A stretch of 64,000 bases of DNA from Bacillus sp. FJAT-14578 (GCF_000504165.1 NZ_AYSE01000001.1:1116001-1180000), one strand, 5' to 3'. Positions 1 to 9,260 are shown, counted from the first letter of the stretch. Made by a program: numbers and translations. The notes: a model not told the origin generated them from the sequence alone.

Positions 1-108
1 ATAAGCTAGACTCAAATCTTTTGCATTTCGAACTGGAATTTTAGATTTAGATTCTAATTTCCCTTGATGAACTCGATGCATATGCAATGCTTCTTCACGC
101 AACGACAT
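1..108 (-). CDS. ytsJ: NAD(P)-dependent malic enzyme, N-terminus (cut by window edge)
   Basis: Only the first 36 codons are in the window. The reverse strand reads MSLREEALHMHRVHQGKL, then a K/S-rich stretch and the RNAKDLSLAY motif, which is the conserved N-terminus of Bacillus YtsJ-type malic enzymes (malate to pyruvate plus CO2). The start ATG at 108 is preceded by a strong GAGGGAGAGGG ribosome site. It lies directly downstream of dnaE on the same strand, as in B. subtilis, but has its own promoter with a palindromic operator in the 125-bp gap. The rest of the gene is outside the window, so catalytic residues cannot be checked. Confidence 0.9.
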   Translation of the reverse strand, partial: MSLREEALHMHRVHQGKLESKSKIPVRNAKDLSLAY

Positions 109-170
109 ATATACCCTCTCCCTCTTTTATGAAAAAAAACATAGTCTTATGATTAAATGAAAGTATCCCT

Positions 171-191
171 AAAAGTGGTCTGACCACTTTT
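171..191. promoter_or_regulatory. GntR/FadR-type palindromic operator upstream of ytsJ
   Basis: Perfect 10-bp inverted repeat AAAAGTGGTC-T-GACCACTTTT. The TGGTCnGACCA core is the form bound by FadR-subfamily GntR regulators. It starts just downstream of the predicted transcription start of ytsJ, a position that would suit a repressor. The regulator is not encoded in the window; assignment to a family is inference from the half-site. Confidence 0.6.
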
Positions 192-202
192 GGCTCTTTT
201 AC

Positions 203-230
203 AATATAACAAATAAACCTGAAATGTAAA
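203..230 (-). promoter_or_regulatory. Sigma-A promoter of ytsJ
   Basis: On the reverse strand TTTACA (225-230) and TATATT (203-208) are separated by 16 bp. Transcription would start near 195, immediately before the 171-191 palindrome. Confidence 0.55.
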
Positions 231-232
231 GA

Positions 233-3200
233 TTATAATTTTTTTAAAACCACATTTCCTTCCCCTAATACACTCTCTAATTTCTGTAAAGATTCCAGAA
301 CTGGCTGAACGTAATAAGCTTCCGGCAACTTGATCATCTTTTTTTCTTCCTCATAATAAATGATGACTGGGACGCTCCCTTTATAGGAAGTTAAAATATG
401 CTGAATACGTTGCAACTGCCCTTGATGCTTATGTTTTTCCTCAATCTTTAAATACAATACATTCGCTTCCCCATTCTGTATTTCCTGTGAGCTTTGCACT
501 TTTTTAGCATCTTGAATGATAAACTGTAGTTGACCGTCGCGGCTTTCAGTTTTCCCTTGCAAAAGGAGGACCGCTCCTTGTACAAGCACCTCTGCATGCT
601 GCTTGTAGATACGAGGAAATGCGACAGCTCTCATCTCCCCCGTTTCATCACCCAAGGTAAAAAACGCCATTTGCTCTCCGCTCTTCGTACGTATTACCTT
701 TTCAGAAGACAAATATGCCCCAACGGTGATTTTGGCAAGCGGCGGTTCGTTTAACACATCATATATCCGCTGTGCGCCGTATAAAGAAAAGCTAGAGCGA
801 AAAGGCATAGCCGGATGACTGGATAAATACAAACCAAGCGCTTCCTTTTCCCTTTTCAGTTTCTCTTCCAGGAACATGGGACTTGTTTCTGCATACTTTG
901 GCTTCAATGAAAGTCCTTCGTCTAAAAAGAAATTCGATTGATCATCAAACCCAAGAAATTCTATATGCTCCAAGGCAACATCGATGCTCGCCAGCAGTGT
1001 CGCACGGTCTTCACCGAATTCGTCAAAACAGCCTGACACAATGAGTGATTCAAGCGTACGGCGGTTCACGATTTTCATGGAGACACGCATACAAAAGTCA
1101 AACAAATCAGTAAAACGTCTCTGTCTTCTCGCCTGAAAGATTTCTTTCAAAACCGCCGCTCCCACATGCTTAATAGCAGCCAAACTAAATCGGATTCCCT
1201 CTTGCTGTGCTGTAAAATCATACATACTTTCATTAATGGAAGGAGGTAATAAAACGATATTTTTCGTTCTTGCCTCATGAATATATTGGGTCATCTTCCC
1301 TTCATTTCCAATAACACTTGTTAAAATTGCAGCGAAAAAATGGATGGGATAATTGGCTTTTAGATAGGCAAGCTGATACGCAATCATACTATACGCCACT
1401 GCATGACTCCGGTTAAAACCGTAGTCAGCGAAGCGGACAATCAAATCATAAAGGGCGTGGGCTGCACTCTTCTCATATCCGTTTTGCATACACCCTTTCA
1501 CAAAACTGCTTCTCTGTTCATCCAGTATTTCTTTTTTCTTTTTACTTACCGCCCTTCGCAGCAAATCGGCTTCACCAAGGGTAAATCCAGCCATTTTAGA
1601 AGCAATCTGAATAATTTGCTCTTGATAAACAATAACGCCATACGTTTTATGTAAAATCCCTTCCAAATCCGGGTGTAAATAATGAATAGGTGCTTTTCCG
1701 TGCTTGCGTTCAATGTACGTCGGAATATTCTCCATCGGCCCTGGACGATACAAGGCATTCACCGCCACGATATCTTCCAATTCAGTTGGCTGGAGCTGTT
1801 GGAGCACCTTTCTCATTCCTTCTGACTCCAGCTGGAAAATACCGGATGTATCTCCCTTCGCCAATAAGGCATACGTAAGTTCATCCTTCATCGGCAGGTG
1901 ATTCAGCTCGATTCGCCGCCCTGTTTCCTGTTGAACACGCCGGATAATCTTATCTAGAATAGATAAGTTCCGCAATCCAAGAAAATCCATCTTCAGTAAC
2001 CCTACCGCTTCCAGTCCATCCATATCAAGCTGCGTCAAATAAACACCTTCATGCCCCTCTTGGATGGCAATGAAATCTGTTAATGGCCTTTCACTAATAA
2101 CCACACCAGCCGCATGTGTAGAGGTATGCCTCGGCAGCCCTTCAATTTCTTTTGCCATTTCAAATAATTGCTGCCGTTTTGGTGATTGGCCAAGATAAGC
2201 GCGTAATTTCCCTGACTGTTCATATGCCTGCCTTAACGTAATACCCATTTTATTTGGAACAAGCTTTGAGATGGTTTCCACTTCTTCTGAAGCCACGCCG
2301 AGCACCCTTCCGACATCACGCACAGCCGCTTTTGCCGCAAGCGTTCCAAACGTAATAATTTGGGCCACATGGAGTTCTCCGTATTTCTTCGCCACATAGC
2401 GAATGACCTCGTCTCTTCGGTGATCGGGAAAGTCGATATCAATATCCGGCATGGAAATCCGATCCGGGTTTAAAAACCTCTCAAATAAGAGGTCATATTC
2501 AATCGGATCAATCGTCGTGATATTCAGGGCATAGGCCACAAGTGAACCCGCTGCCGACCCCCGGCCAGGTCCTGTAATAATCCCTTGACGATGGGCATAA
2601 TTCATAAAGTCCCATACGATTAGAAAATAATCGCTGAACTTCATTTGGCGAATGACAGATAACTCATAGTAAAGCCTTTCTCTGTATTTTGCTGCGTCAT
2701 GTTGTTCCTGAAGCTTCTCTTGAAGCCCTTCTTCACACAACTTTTCCAAATATCCATCGGATTCCATCCCTTCAGGTGTCGGATACTTGGGCAAATGGAT
2801 GTTCCCAAGAGGCAGATTGACATGGCAACGCTCGCTAATTGAAATAGTCTGTTCCAGAGCCTCGGGCAAATCGGAGAATAATTGTGCCATCTCTTCGGAG
2901 GATTTCAAGTAATGTTCCTTCGCCTCAACAGTTTCCCTTCCACCTTCTAATTTTTCCCCATCCTTAATTGCAAGCAAACACTCGTAAGCGGAGGATTGCC
3001 CTTTCTCTAAATAACGCACATCGTTGGCAGCGACGATGGGAACCCCCCATTTTTGGGCGAGCGGAATCATTTTTTTATTCAACTCTTGTTCCATATCCCC
3101 ATGACGCTGAATCGAAAAATAGACATTTTCTTGTCCAAATGTACGCTGAAAAAACCGTGTCACGCTTTCTGCCTCTTCAATACGCCCTGCCTCCACATAG

Positions 3201-3604
3201 GCCTCAATCATTCCTCTTTTTCCTGGAGTCAGGACGATGATCCCTTCGCTGTAACGGGGCAGCCACTTCTTTTTCAATCCTTTTTCTGCCTTCGTTTTGA
3301 CAAGACTGCTCAGCTTCAATAAATTGTGATAACCTGTATTATTTTCGGCGAGCAGCACGAATGGATAGGCGACTGTATCGGACTCATCCTCTTCCAATAT
3401 AGATACAGTTAATCCAATGATAGGCTTGATTCCTTCTTGTTTGCATGCTTGATAAAAGGAAACTGCCCCATACATTACATTCTCATCTGTTAGCGCAAGG
3501 GATGGATAGTTTAATTTTTTTGCTTTGTGAACTAAGTCATTTATTTTAATGGCACTACTTAACAAGCTGTAACCGCTCTGTATTTGTAAATGAACAAAAG
3601 GCAC
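233..3604 (-). CDS. dnaE: DNA polymerase III alpha subunit DnaE
   Basis: C-family replicative polymerase (about 1,123 aa), the error-prone second polymerase of Gram-positive bacteria that extends primers and hands over to PolC. Domains in order: PHP at the N-terminus (HLQIQSGYSLL), polymerase palm with the GPGRGSAAG motif near residue 350 and the catalytic aspartates PDIDIDFPD near 390, the fingers, then a C-terminal OB fold near residues 980-1060. No 3'-5' exonuclease domain is present. I prefer the GTG at 3604: it gives the family N-terminus (PFVHLQ) and lies 6 nt after GGTGGGG. The in-frame GTG at 3616 would add four residues. It is transcribed toward ytsJ. Confidence 0.96.
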   Translation of the reverse strand: MPFVHLQIQSGYSLLSSAIKINDLVHKAKKLNYPSLALTDENVMYGAVSFYQACKQEGIKPIIGLTVSILEEDESDTVAYPFVLLAENNTGYHNLLKLSSLVKTKAEKGLKKKWLPRYSEGIIVLTPGKRGMIEAYVEAGRIEEAESVTRFFQRTFGQENVYFSIQRHGDMEQELNKKMIPLAQKWGVPIVAANDVRYLEKGQSSAYECLLAIKDGEKLEGGRETVEAKEHYLKSSEEMAQLFSDLPEALEQTISISERCHVNLPLGNIHLPKYPTPEGMESDGYLEKLCEEGLQEKLQEQHDAAKYRERLYYELSVIRQMKFSDYFLIVWDFMNYAHRQGIITGPGRGSAAGSLVAYALNITTIDPIEYDLLFERFLNPDRISMPDIDIDFPDHRRDEVIRYVAKKYGELHVAQIITFGTLAAKAAVRDVGRVLGVASEEVETISKLVPNKMGITLRQAYEQSGKLRAYLGQSPKRQQLFEMAKEIEGLPRHTSTHAAGVVISERPLTDFIAIQEGHEGVYLTQLDMDGLEAVGLLKMDFLGLRNLSILDKIIRRVQQETGRRIELNHLPMKDELTYALLAKGDTSGIFQLESEGMRKVLQQLQPTELEDIVAVNALYRPGPMENIPTYIERKHGKAPIHYLHPDLEGILHKTYGVIVYQEQIIQIASKMAGFTLGEADLLRRAVSKKKKEILDEQRSSFVKGCMQNGYEKSAAHALYDLIVRFADYGFNRSHAVAYSMIAYQLAYLKANYPIHFFAAILTSVIGNEGKMTQYIHEARTKNIVLLPPSINESMYDFTAQQEGIRFSLAAIKHVGAAVLKEIFQARRQRRFTDLFDFCMRVSMKIVNRRTLESLIVSGCFDEFGEDRATLLASIDVALEHIEFLGFDDQSNFFLDEGLSLKPKYAETSPMFLEEKLKREKEALGLYLSSHPAMPFRSSFSLYGAQRIYDVLNEPPLAKITVGAYLSSEKVIRTKSGEQMAFFTLGDETGEMRAVAFPRIYKQHAEVLVQGAVLLLQGKTESRDGQLQFIIQDAKKVQSSQEIQNGEANVLYLKIEEKHKHQGQLQRIQHILTSYKGSVPVIIYYEEEKKMIKLPEAYYVQPVLESLQKLESVLGEGNVVLKKL

Positions 3605-3642
3605 CACGTTCCCCACCCTTAATACGATATCTTTTATTAGTA

Positions 3643-3850
3643 TGTGTTCAAAAAGGAGGAAAAAAAGAGCCGAGAAGTTCGAGGAACGATCGACTCGAGG
3701 ACCGGAGCGTATGATGTTAATACGTGAGGACCGGAGAGGCAGAGTGACGAAGCCCGACTAAGAACCGCCACGTCCTGTGGCGAACGTCGGATCAGCACAT
3801 CCTGTACAAGTAAATTCGACAGCTATTTTTCCCGGACTTTTTGAACATCC
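3643..3850. repeat. Dispersed intergenic repeat family 1, copy a
   Basis: About 208 bp with inverted ends TGTTCAAAAAG and CTTTTTGAACA. It starts like the copy at 40321-40468 (GTTCAAAAAGGAGG, then CCGAGAAGTTC) and ends with the same CGGACTTTTTGAACATCC. It carries an internal 50-bp module (3756-3805) that is also in the copy at 28180 and in family 2 elements. No coding potential. It fills the gap between dnaE and the divergent ytrH. Confidence 0.8.
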
Positions 3851-3890
3851 TTCTCTCATTATAATTTTTGTCATAACGATAGACAAATCA

Positions 3891-3918
3891 CATAACTTAT
3901 AAAGTCTGTCCATATATA
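3891..3918 (+). promoter_or_regulatory. Possible sigma-E promoter of ytrHI
   Basis: CATAAC and CATATATA are separated by 14 bp, resembling the mother-cell sigma-E pattern; ytrH/ytrI of B. subtilis are sporulation genes. The -10 is reasonable and the -35 is weak. Confidence 0.35.
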
Positions 3919-3940
3919 TGAAGTGAGGAGGAGGCTGGTT

Positions 3941-4276
3941 ATGAAGGAAACATTTATGTCGCTGTTTATATTAAGTTATTTTATTGCTCTTGGGGTGTTG
4001 CTCGGAGGGACGATGGTCGGTGCGTTCGGAGCCTTTTTGACAGGAAAGCCGCCTTTGTCCCACATGATGACATTGGCTAACAATCTAAAAATATGGGCAC
4101 TTGTCGCTGCCATCGGAGGCACATTTGATACATTTTTTAGTTTGGAACGCGGGGTCTTTCAAGGCGCTACAAAAGATGTTTTTAAGCAAATGCTTTATAT
4201 ATTAGCTGCCATGGGAGGAGCTCAGACAGGGGCCATGATCATAAAATGGCTGACACAGGAGCATATCGGGTCATGA
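3941..4276 (+). CDS. ytrH: Sporulation membrane protein YtrH
   Basis: Small membrane protein of 111 aa with about three hydrophobic segments and the conserved family stretches GAFGAFLTGKPP and NNLKIWALVAAIGGTFD. YtrH is needed for efficient sporulation in B. subtilis; its biochemical role is not known. The ATG at 3941 follows AGGAGGAGG by 7 nt. The GTG at 3923 is in frame but lies in the ribosome site itself, so the shorter form is better. It overlaps ytrI by an ATGA junction, indicating translational coupling. Confidence 0.88.
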   Translation: MKETFMSLFILSYFIALGVLLGGTMVGAFGAFLTGKPPLSHMMTLANNLKIWALVAAIGGTFDTFFSLERGVFQGATKDVFKQMLYILAAMGGAQTGAMIIKWLTQEHIGS

Positions 4277-4785
4277 GAATTCCTCCTCTTTACAGAAACA
4301 GCAACTGGCAGCGATTTCTGGCAGGAATGATTCTAGGGGCTGTAGTCAGCTGGTTTGTATTTTTAATGCTTTTTGGTATCTCACAAGAAAGACAAATCAT
4401 TACAATCCATCAGCAAAAAAAAGAGATTCAAGATTTGAAAGATAAAATGAGCATTTGGCAAAATGATATTGAGGAACTTAATAAGGAGAAAGAAGAGAAT
4501 TTAGTCATCCAAGATCTAAAGGTGAAAATTATAAACGAAGGCAGATATAAGATTAATTCCTATACAGCTTTTCTCATCCAAGAAAGCGCTAAAGAAGAAA
4601 TTGAGCATGTTCTTTCCAAAAATATAGAAGACGTGTACAAGTCCCGCCAATCTCTAAAAAAAGCCATTGAAAATAAAGCATATACCATTGATAAAACGAC
4701 TTACTATGTGGAAGTACACGAAATCTTCTTCCATACGACCCTTTCTGTTCAACTAAAAATAAAAGATATTAAACAGAGCCTCTAG
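4273..4785 (+). CDS. ytrI: Sporulation membrane protein YtrI
   Basis: 170 aa. The N-terminus MRIPPLYRNSNWQRF matches YtrI and is followed by a single membrane segment (about residues 18-38) and then a charged, coiled-coil-like region (about 45-85) that would face away from the membrane. The start is the ATG of the ATGA overlap with ytrH; an upstream ATG at 4246 is in frame but would only extend the protein inside ytrH. The pair is likely a sporulation operon expressed in the mother cell (family knowledge). A terminator follows at 4811. Confidence 0.85.
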   Translation: MRIPPLYRNSNWQRFLAGMILGAVVSWFVFLMLFGISQERQIITIHQQKKEIQDLKDKMSIWQNDIEELNKEKEENLVIQDLKVKIINEGRYKINSYTAFLIQESAKEEIEHVLSKNIEDVYKSRQSLKKAIENKAYTIDKTTYYVEVHEIFFHTTLSVQLKIKDIKQSL

Positions 4786-4810
4786 CAGTGATTTCCGGCT
4801 GCTGTTGCAT

Positions 4811-4849
4811 AAATAATGGGATATGGCATTCGTTCATATCCCATTATTT
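4811..4849. terminator. Convergent terminator between ytrI and nrnA
   Basis: Perfect 15-bp inverted repeat AAATAATGGGATATG with a 9-nt loop, A-rich before and T-rich after, so it can serve both converging genes. Confidence 0.8.
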
Positions 4850-4882
4850 ACGTGAATCCTCCACCTTACCCGGCATGGGCTC

Positions 4883-5827
4883 TTACTGATTGGAGAGTTC
4901 GCAAACCGCTTCCAAATCCGCCAATACCGCCTGAACTTCATCCCACGAATAGATAGAAGCCCCCGCTGCCATCGGGTGTCCTCCCCCTTTATACTTTTGG
5001 GCAATCGTATTAATTACTGGACCTTTTGAACGTAAACGAACGCGGATCAACTCATCTTCTTCAATGAAAAACACCCATGCCCGAATCCCTTCAATACTTC
5101 CAAGAACTCCAACTAATTGAGATGCTTCGGAAGGGGTAGCCTCGAACCGCTCCAAGATGTCTTTCGTTAACGTCATATGAGCAACACCGGACGACTGAAG
5201 CGTAAAGTTTTGCAATACATACCCCTGCAGCTGAGCTACATTTACTTTTGTACTGTAGAGCTGATCATACAACTCTTTAAATTCAAAACCATACTGCACC
5301 AATTCACTTGCATATTGAAACGTCCTCGGTTTTGTACTCGGGAATAAAAAACGCCCTGTATCTCCCACTATTCCCGCATATATCAAGCGGGCAGCTTCCG
5401 ATGACATTTTCAGCCCCTTATCTTTACCGAACAAATAAAACTCATAAATCATTTCACTGGCGGAGCTGGCATTCGTATCTACCCACAATACATCTCCATA
5501 TGGATCTTCATTGGGGTGATGATCAATTTTGACGACGATCTTTCCTCTCGCATAACGCTGATCACAAACCCGCTCCTCATTAGCCGTATCACAAACGATG
5601 ACAAGGGCTTCATCGTAGGATTCATCTTCAATCTCGTCAAGACGATATAAAAAATTCAGGGAGGGTTCTTCCACTCCAGCCGTATAGATCCTTTTTTCCG
5701 GAAATGATGCTTTTAAGATTTCCGCCAATCCGCATTGCGAACCGTATGCGTCAGGATCCGGACGTACATGACGATGAATAATGATGGTATTAAACTCACG
5801 GATCAGTTCTAATATTTTTTCTTTCAT
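4883..5827 (-). CDS. nrnA: Bifunctional oligoribonuclease / PAP phosphatase NrnA
   Basis: DHH-DHHA1 phosphoesterase of 314 aa that degrades nanoRNA and converts pAp to AMP. Visible motifs: HRHVRPDPDAYGSQ (about 18-31), CDTAN (79-83), the namesake DHH (102-104), GIVGDTGRF, and the C-terminal substrate-binding GGGHPMAAG (about 281-289). Length matches B. subtilis NrnA (YtqI). The ATG is preceded by AGGGAG with 7-nt spacing. It converges with ytrHI. Confidence 0.95.
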   Translation of the reverse strand: MKEKILELIREFNTIIIHRHVRPDPDAYGSQCGLAEILKASFPEKRIYTAGVEEPSLNFLYRLDEIEDESYDEALVIVCDTANEERVCDQRYARGKIVVKIDHHPNEDPYGDVLWVDTNASSASEMIYEFYLFGKDKGLKMSSEAARLIYAGIVGDTGRFLFPSTKPRTFQYASELVQYGFEFKELYDQLYSTKVNVAQLQGYVLQNFTLQSSGVAHMTLTKDILERFEATPSEASQLVGVLGSIEGIRAWVFFIEEDELIRVRLRSKGPVINTIAQKYKGGGHPMAAGASIYSWDEVQAVLADLEAVCELSNQ

Positions 5828-5962
5828 ATGTATTCTCCCTTTTTATCTATATTAAATCACAAAATCAAAGTGTTTTGAAAGAAGATCTATTCAAGAGTAG
5901 AAATTGTATGGCTGTGACGTTAAAATGAAAAGAGAATAATTCTTGTTAATGGGGGAAATGCA

Positions 5963-6256
5963 ATGCCTATCTTTGTCATTTTCATTATCTTTTCAATATC
6001 TTTTTATCTTTATTTTAAAATAAAGTACTTTCGAACGAAGCAACCAATGGAGAAGCAATGGATTTCTGCCAAATCCAGCATTGCCCTTGGTGCATTTGTG
6101 CTCTTGTTTGGAATCAACCAATATTTCATTTATCAATCTACTCTTTCCCTCGTCATCGGTCTCATTTTTATAGCTATGGGGGCGGGCAGCATATGGGCCG
6201 GGGTTCGCGCCTACAAATACTATTATCCATTAGTCGTCAAAGAGGCGAACGAATAA
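5963..6256 (+). CDS. ytpI: YtpI-like small membrane protein
   Basis: 97 aa with three predicted membrane segments (about 2-18, 36-53 and 60-78), separated by a basic loop, and a C-terminal YKYYYP. Size, position between nrnA and ytoI and overall pattern fit YtpI of Bacillus, whose function is unknown. The ribosome site GGGGGAAA lies 5 nt before the ATG. Confidence 0.75.
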   Translation: MPIFVIFIIFSISFYLYFKIKYFRTKQPMEKQWISAKSSIALGAFVLLFGINQYFIYQSTLSLVIGLIFIAMGAGSIWAGVRAYKYYYPLVVKEANE

Positions 6257-6292
6257 GTGAAGCTTGCTCAACACTCGAAAGTTGAGCCATTC

Positions 6293-6331
6293 TAAAAAAA
6301 GAAAACCTTTCACAACTGGCTGTGAAAGGTT
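6293..6331 (-). terminator. Terminator of ytoI
   Basis: Hairpin AACCTTTCACA / TGTGAAAGGTT (6304-6331) followed on the reverse strand by TTCTTTTTTT. It also lies after ytpI on the forward strand. Confidence 0.75.
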
Positions 6332-6347
6332 CTTCTTTATGTCCGAT

Positions 6348-7664
6348 TTATGTCCGATCTAAAATTTGCGCCATCATGAGCGCCTTACCCACGACAATTC
6401 CTTCGTTGTACACTTCAACGTCCACTTTAGCAAATTTCCGCCCCAATTCCAGCACTTTCGGACGGATTTCAATCATACTTTCAATTTGAACGGGTTTAAT
6501 AAAATAAATAGTAACATTTTCAATGACTAAATCGCCTTTTTTATGAGTCCGAAGCACACGGTTGGCTGCTTCTGTCACAATCGTCGTGAACACCCCGTAG
6601 GAGATCGTCCCCATATAATTGGTCATTTGAGGAGTCACTTCACAGCGATAAAACTGATCTCCTTTTGTTTCTGTCACATCGACAAATTGATTGGTCACGA
6701 TATCGTCAATTGTTTCTCCAACTTGCGGCTGGCGCTGAATCATCTGTAAGGCTTTCAGTACATCCTGCCTGCTGATGATTCCTTCTAAGCGATGGTAATC
6801 ATCCACAACGGGCAGCACTTCAATTCCTTCCCATACCATCATATGGGCAGCAGAAGCAACGGACGTCTTCCCATGAACAATCATTGGATTCCTCGTCATC
6901 ACTTTTTCGACAGGTGTTTGTTTATCATATCCAATAATATCCTTGGAGGTAATCATTCCCTGTACCTTTAAATGCTGATCGACAACCGGAAAACGGCTGT
7001 GCCGGGTTTGTTCATTGTATTCATACCAATTCTCGATGGTATCATCAAGTTTTAAGATGACCGTATCATTTACTGCCGTTAAAATATCTTCCACAAGGAC
7101 AATCTCTTTTTTGATCAACTGATCGTAAATCGCACGGTTAATCATCGTCGCCACAGTGAATGTGTCATAACTTGTAGAAATAATGGGAAGCTTCAGTTCA
7201 TCAGCCAATTTCTTCACATCTTCATCTGTATCAAATCCGCCTGTTATAAGAACCGCCGCTCCAGCTTCCAAGGCCAGCTCATGGGCTTTTGTGCGATTTC
7301 CGACAATAAGTAAGTTCCCGGCACCCGTATACCTCATCATCGCTTCAAGCTTCATTGCCCCGATGACAAATTTATTAAGGGTTTTATGCAACCCTTCTCT
7401 TCCCCCGAGCACTTGGCCATCTACAATGTTGACAACTTCGGCAAACGTCAGCTTTTCAATGTTCTCTTTTTTCTTTCGTTCTATCCGAATCGTACCAACG
7501 CGTTCAATCGTTGATACATAACCTTTATTTTCCGCATCTTTAATGGCACGATAAGCGGTCCCTTCACTCACATTTAAATCTTTTGCAATCTGACGAACGG
7601 ATATTTTCTCGCCAATCGGCAAGGAGTCGATATACTGTAAAATTTGTTCATGCTTAGTAGCCAA
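6348..7664 (-). CDS. ytoI: Regulator with HTH, DRTGG, CBS pair and hotdog domains (YtoI)
   Basis: 438 aa. The order of domains is an N-terminal winged HTH (about 1-60, SVRQIAKDLNVSEGTAYRAI), a DRTGG domain (about 70-185), two CBS motifs (about 190-310, ligand sensing, probably adenine nucleotides) and a hotdog thioesterase-like domain at the C-terminus (about 320-430). This architecture is that of B. subtilis YtoI, a presumed transcription regulator of unknown target. Monocistronic, with its own terminator at 6293. Confidence 0.88.
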   Translation of the reverse strand: MATKHEQILQYIDSLPIGEKISVRQIAKDLNVSEGTAYRAIKDAENKGYVSTIERVGTIRIERKKKENIEKLTFAEVVNIVDGQVLGGREGLHKTLNKFVIGAMKLEAMMRYTGAGNLLIVGNRTKAHELALEAGAAVLITGGFDTDEDVKKLADELKLPIISTSYDTFTVATMINRAIYDQLIKKEIVLVEDILTAVNDTVILKLDDTIENWYEYNEQTRHSRFPVVDQHLKVQGMITSKDIIGYDKQTPVEKVMTRNPMIVHGKTSVASAAHMMVWEGIEVLPVVDDYHRLEGIISRQDVLKALQMIQRQPQVGETIDDIVTNQFVDVTETKGDQFYRCEVTPQMTNYMGTISYGVFTTIVTEAANRVLRTHKKGDLVIENVTIYFIKPVQIESMIEIRPKVLELGRKFAKVDVEVYNEGIVVGKALMMAQILDRT

Positions 7665-7829
7665 GCTGCTTCACCCTTTTAAAAAACATTTTCATTCTAT
7701 TCGAAAATCATACTGCTTAATCTTTATACTAGTTAATTCATTATGACATTGTACTGGTAAAAGGTATAGACGTAAAGAGTTTCTGTTAACTTCTATTATA
7801 AGGGTGAATATGTTGTGATTCAATGCAGC

Positions 7830-8081
7830 TTACCCACGCTCTGTCGTTCGTTTCTTTTCTGCTTGTCGAGGTGTATATTTCGCTATTTGACGCTGCTGAA
7901 CAGTTTTTTTGGGCTTATAGAGGAGACTCGATAAATTCCCTCCTGCGACAAGCAAGGCTAAAAACAGCCATGATAACGAAAAAACCCCTTGTGCACTATT
8001 TACATCCACTGCAAGACGCGGGACTGCATAATACAGCATCAACCCGCACAATAACAGCGATAACATCGTTTGATTCTTCAT
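7830..8081 (-). CDS. Small membrane protein of unknown function
   Basis: 83 aa from ATG 8081, which follows GGAGAGGG by 7 nt. Two hydrophobic segments (about 3-20 and 32-52) are followed by a basic tail rich in K, R and Q (KPKKTVQQRQ). I do not recognise a named family. An upstream in-frame extension to 8141 would add a Gly/Arg-rich start without a ribosome site. A longer forward ORF over the same bases is judged a shadow. Confidence 0.6.
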   Translation of the reverse strand: MKNQTMLSLLLCGLMLYYAVPRLAVDVNSAQGVFSLSWLFLALLVAGGNLSSLLYKPKKTVQQRQIAKYTPRQAEKKRTTERG

Positions 8082-8190
8082 TTTTTGCCCTCTCCTTCTC
8101 ATTCCTCTGCTCCCGCCCCCATAACAAGGGATTCGTGACAATTGTTTTTATAGCTTATTTTATGCTCGTCCTTCTTATATAAGAATCAAA

Positions 8191-8260
8191 AAAGAGGATG
8201 AATGGGAAGCATGATTTCATGCTTCCCATTCATCCTCCTGAAAAGGGCAGAATTGTCGGA
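8191..8260. repeat. Double-hairpin repeat family 3, copy a; doubles as ytkL terminator
   Basis: Perfect 21-bp arms GAGGATGAATGGGAAGCATGA... (8194-8214 / 8217-8237) with a 2-nt loop, then CCTGAAAAGG as in the other copies; the second hairpin has decayed. On the reverse strand the stem is followed by TTTTTTGATT, so it can end ytkL transcription. Related copies are at 14089 and 63786. Confidence 0.7.
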
Positions 8261-8335
8261 TTTCCCACTTTATCGAAAAAACTGTCAATCATAGACTATG
8301 CTTCCCACTTTAAATCTATGAAGAAATACTGTTGC

Positions 8336-9016
8336 TTACAGCTCGATTACATCTCCAATTTTCATGACTTTTCCTTCCGCTTTTGTTAATCTTTTAACAA
8401 ACGCTTCAGCATCCTGGTTAATAACAGGAAATGTATTGTAGTGAATAGGAACAACCGTTTTAGGCGAAATCCATTCGGCCGCAATGGAAGCATCTTCAGG
8501 GCCCATTGTAAAATTATCGCCAATCGGTAAAAATGCCACATCAATGTTATAGCGTTCCAACAACTTCATGTCAGAGAAAAGTGCCGTATCCCCTGCATGA
8601 TAAACGGTTTTTCCATCAATGGTAATGAGCAGTCCTGCCGGCATTCCTGTATATGTAATTTGTTTCGTCTCTTCATCTATATAACTGGAACCATGGAATG
8701 CCTGCGTTAATTTTATGGTTCCAAAATCGAATCTATGAGCACCGCCGATATGCATTGGATGAGTAGTAACCCCTTTCCAGCCTAAAAAGGTTGCCAATTC
8801 AAACGGAGCAATGACAAGTGAACCGTTGCGTTTAGCAATTTCAATGGTATCGCCTACATGATCGTTATGCCCATGTGTTAATAAAATGACATCTGCCTTA
8901 ACTTCGTCTGCCTTTAAATCACATTCCGCATTTCCATTGATAAATGGGTCAATCAATAAAGTTTTCTCCGCTGTCTCAATTTTAACGACTGAATGTCCGT
9001 GATAAGAAATACGCAT
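8336..9016 (-). CDS. ytkL: Metal-dependent hydrolase YtkL (UPF0173)
   Basis: Beta-lactamase-fold hydrolase of about 226 aa with the [10 protein letters not shown] zinc motif near residue 50, AFHGSS, HAGDT and a late PIHYNTFP histidine. Family members have no firmly established substrate. I choose the second ATG (9016, MRISYHGHS): it is 8 nt from AGGAG, while the ATG at 9022 is only 2 nt away. Cytoplasmic; no signal peptide. Confidence 0.9.
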   Translation of the reverse strand: MRISYHGHSVVKIETAEKTLLIDPFINGNAECDLKADEVKADVILLTHGHNDHVGDTIEIAKRNGSLVIAPFELATFLGWKGVTTHPMHIGGAHRFDFGTIKLTQAFHGSSYIDEETKQITYTGMPAGLLITIDGKTVYHAGDTALFSDMKLLERYNIDVAFLPIGDNFTMGPEDASIAAEWISPKTVVPIHYNTFPVINQDAEAFVKRLTKAEGKVMKIGDVIEL

Positions 9017-9167
9017 ATCCATCTCTCCTTACTGTTTTCTCCCTTTTCTATTTCAAGAAATATGAACAAAATCCTTTTACAGTTTCCATCCCTTCCTCAA
9101 CGTCCAAGAAATTTGAAAAAGGCTTTTTCATTACCCATACCCAAACAAGTGGAAATTTAATCATATG

Positions 9168-9251
9168 ACTATGTTAGAGTACAGTATTGATTTTTGACTC
9201 ATGTGAATGAAACGAAAATGCTGAAAACCAGCATCCTTGTTTAACATAGCC
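9168..9251. repeat. 84-bp MITE-like repeat family 4, copy a
   Basis: Ends are ACTATGTTAgAG and GTTTAACATAGCC, imperfect terminal inverted repeats of GGCTnTGTTAAAC type. The interior (TTTTTGACTCATGTG, ATGAAACGAAAAT) aligns with the copy at 59681-59764, which is exactly the same length. Non-coding, between ytkL and the ald terminator. Confidence 0.7.
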
Positions 9252-9260
9252 AATGATATA

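Noticed and set aside
7823..8182. 119-codon forward ORF over the small membrane protein gene
   Set aside because: No ribosome site; the reverse frame has a good start and membrane-protein pattern.
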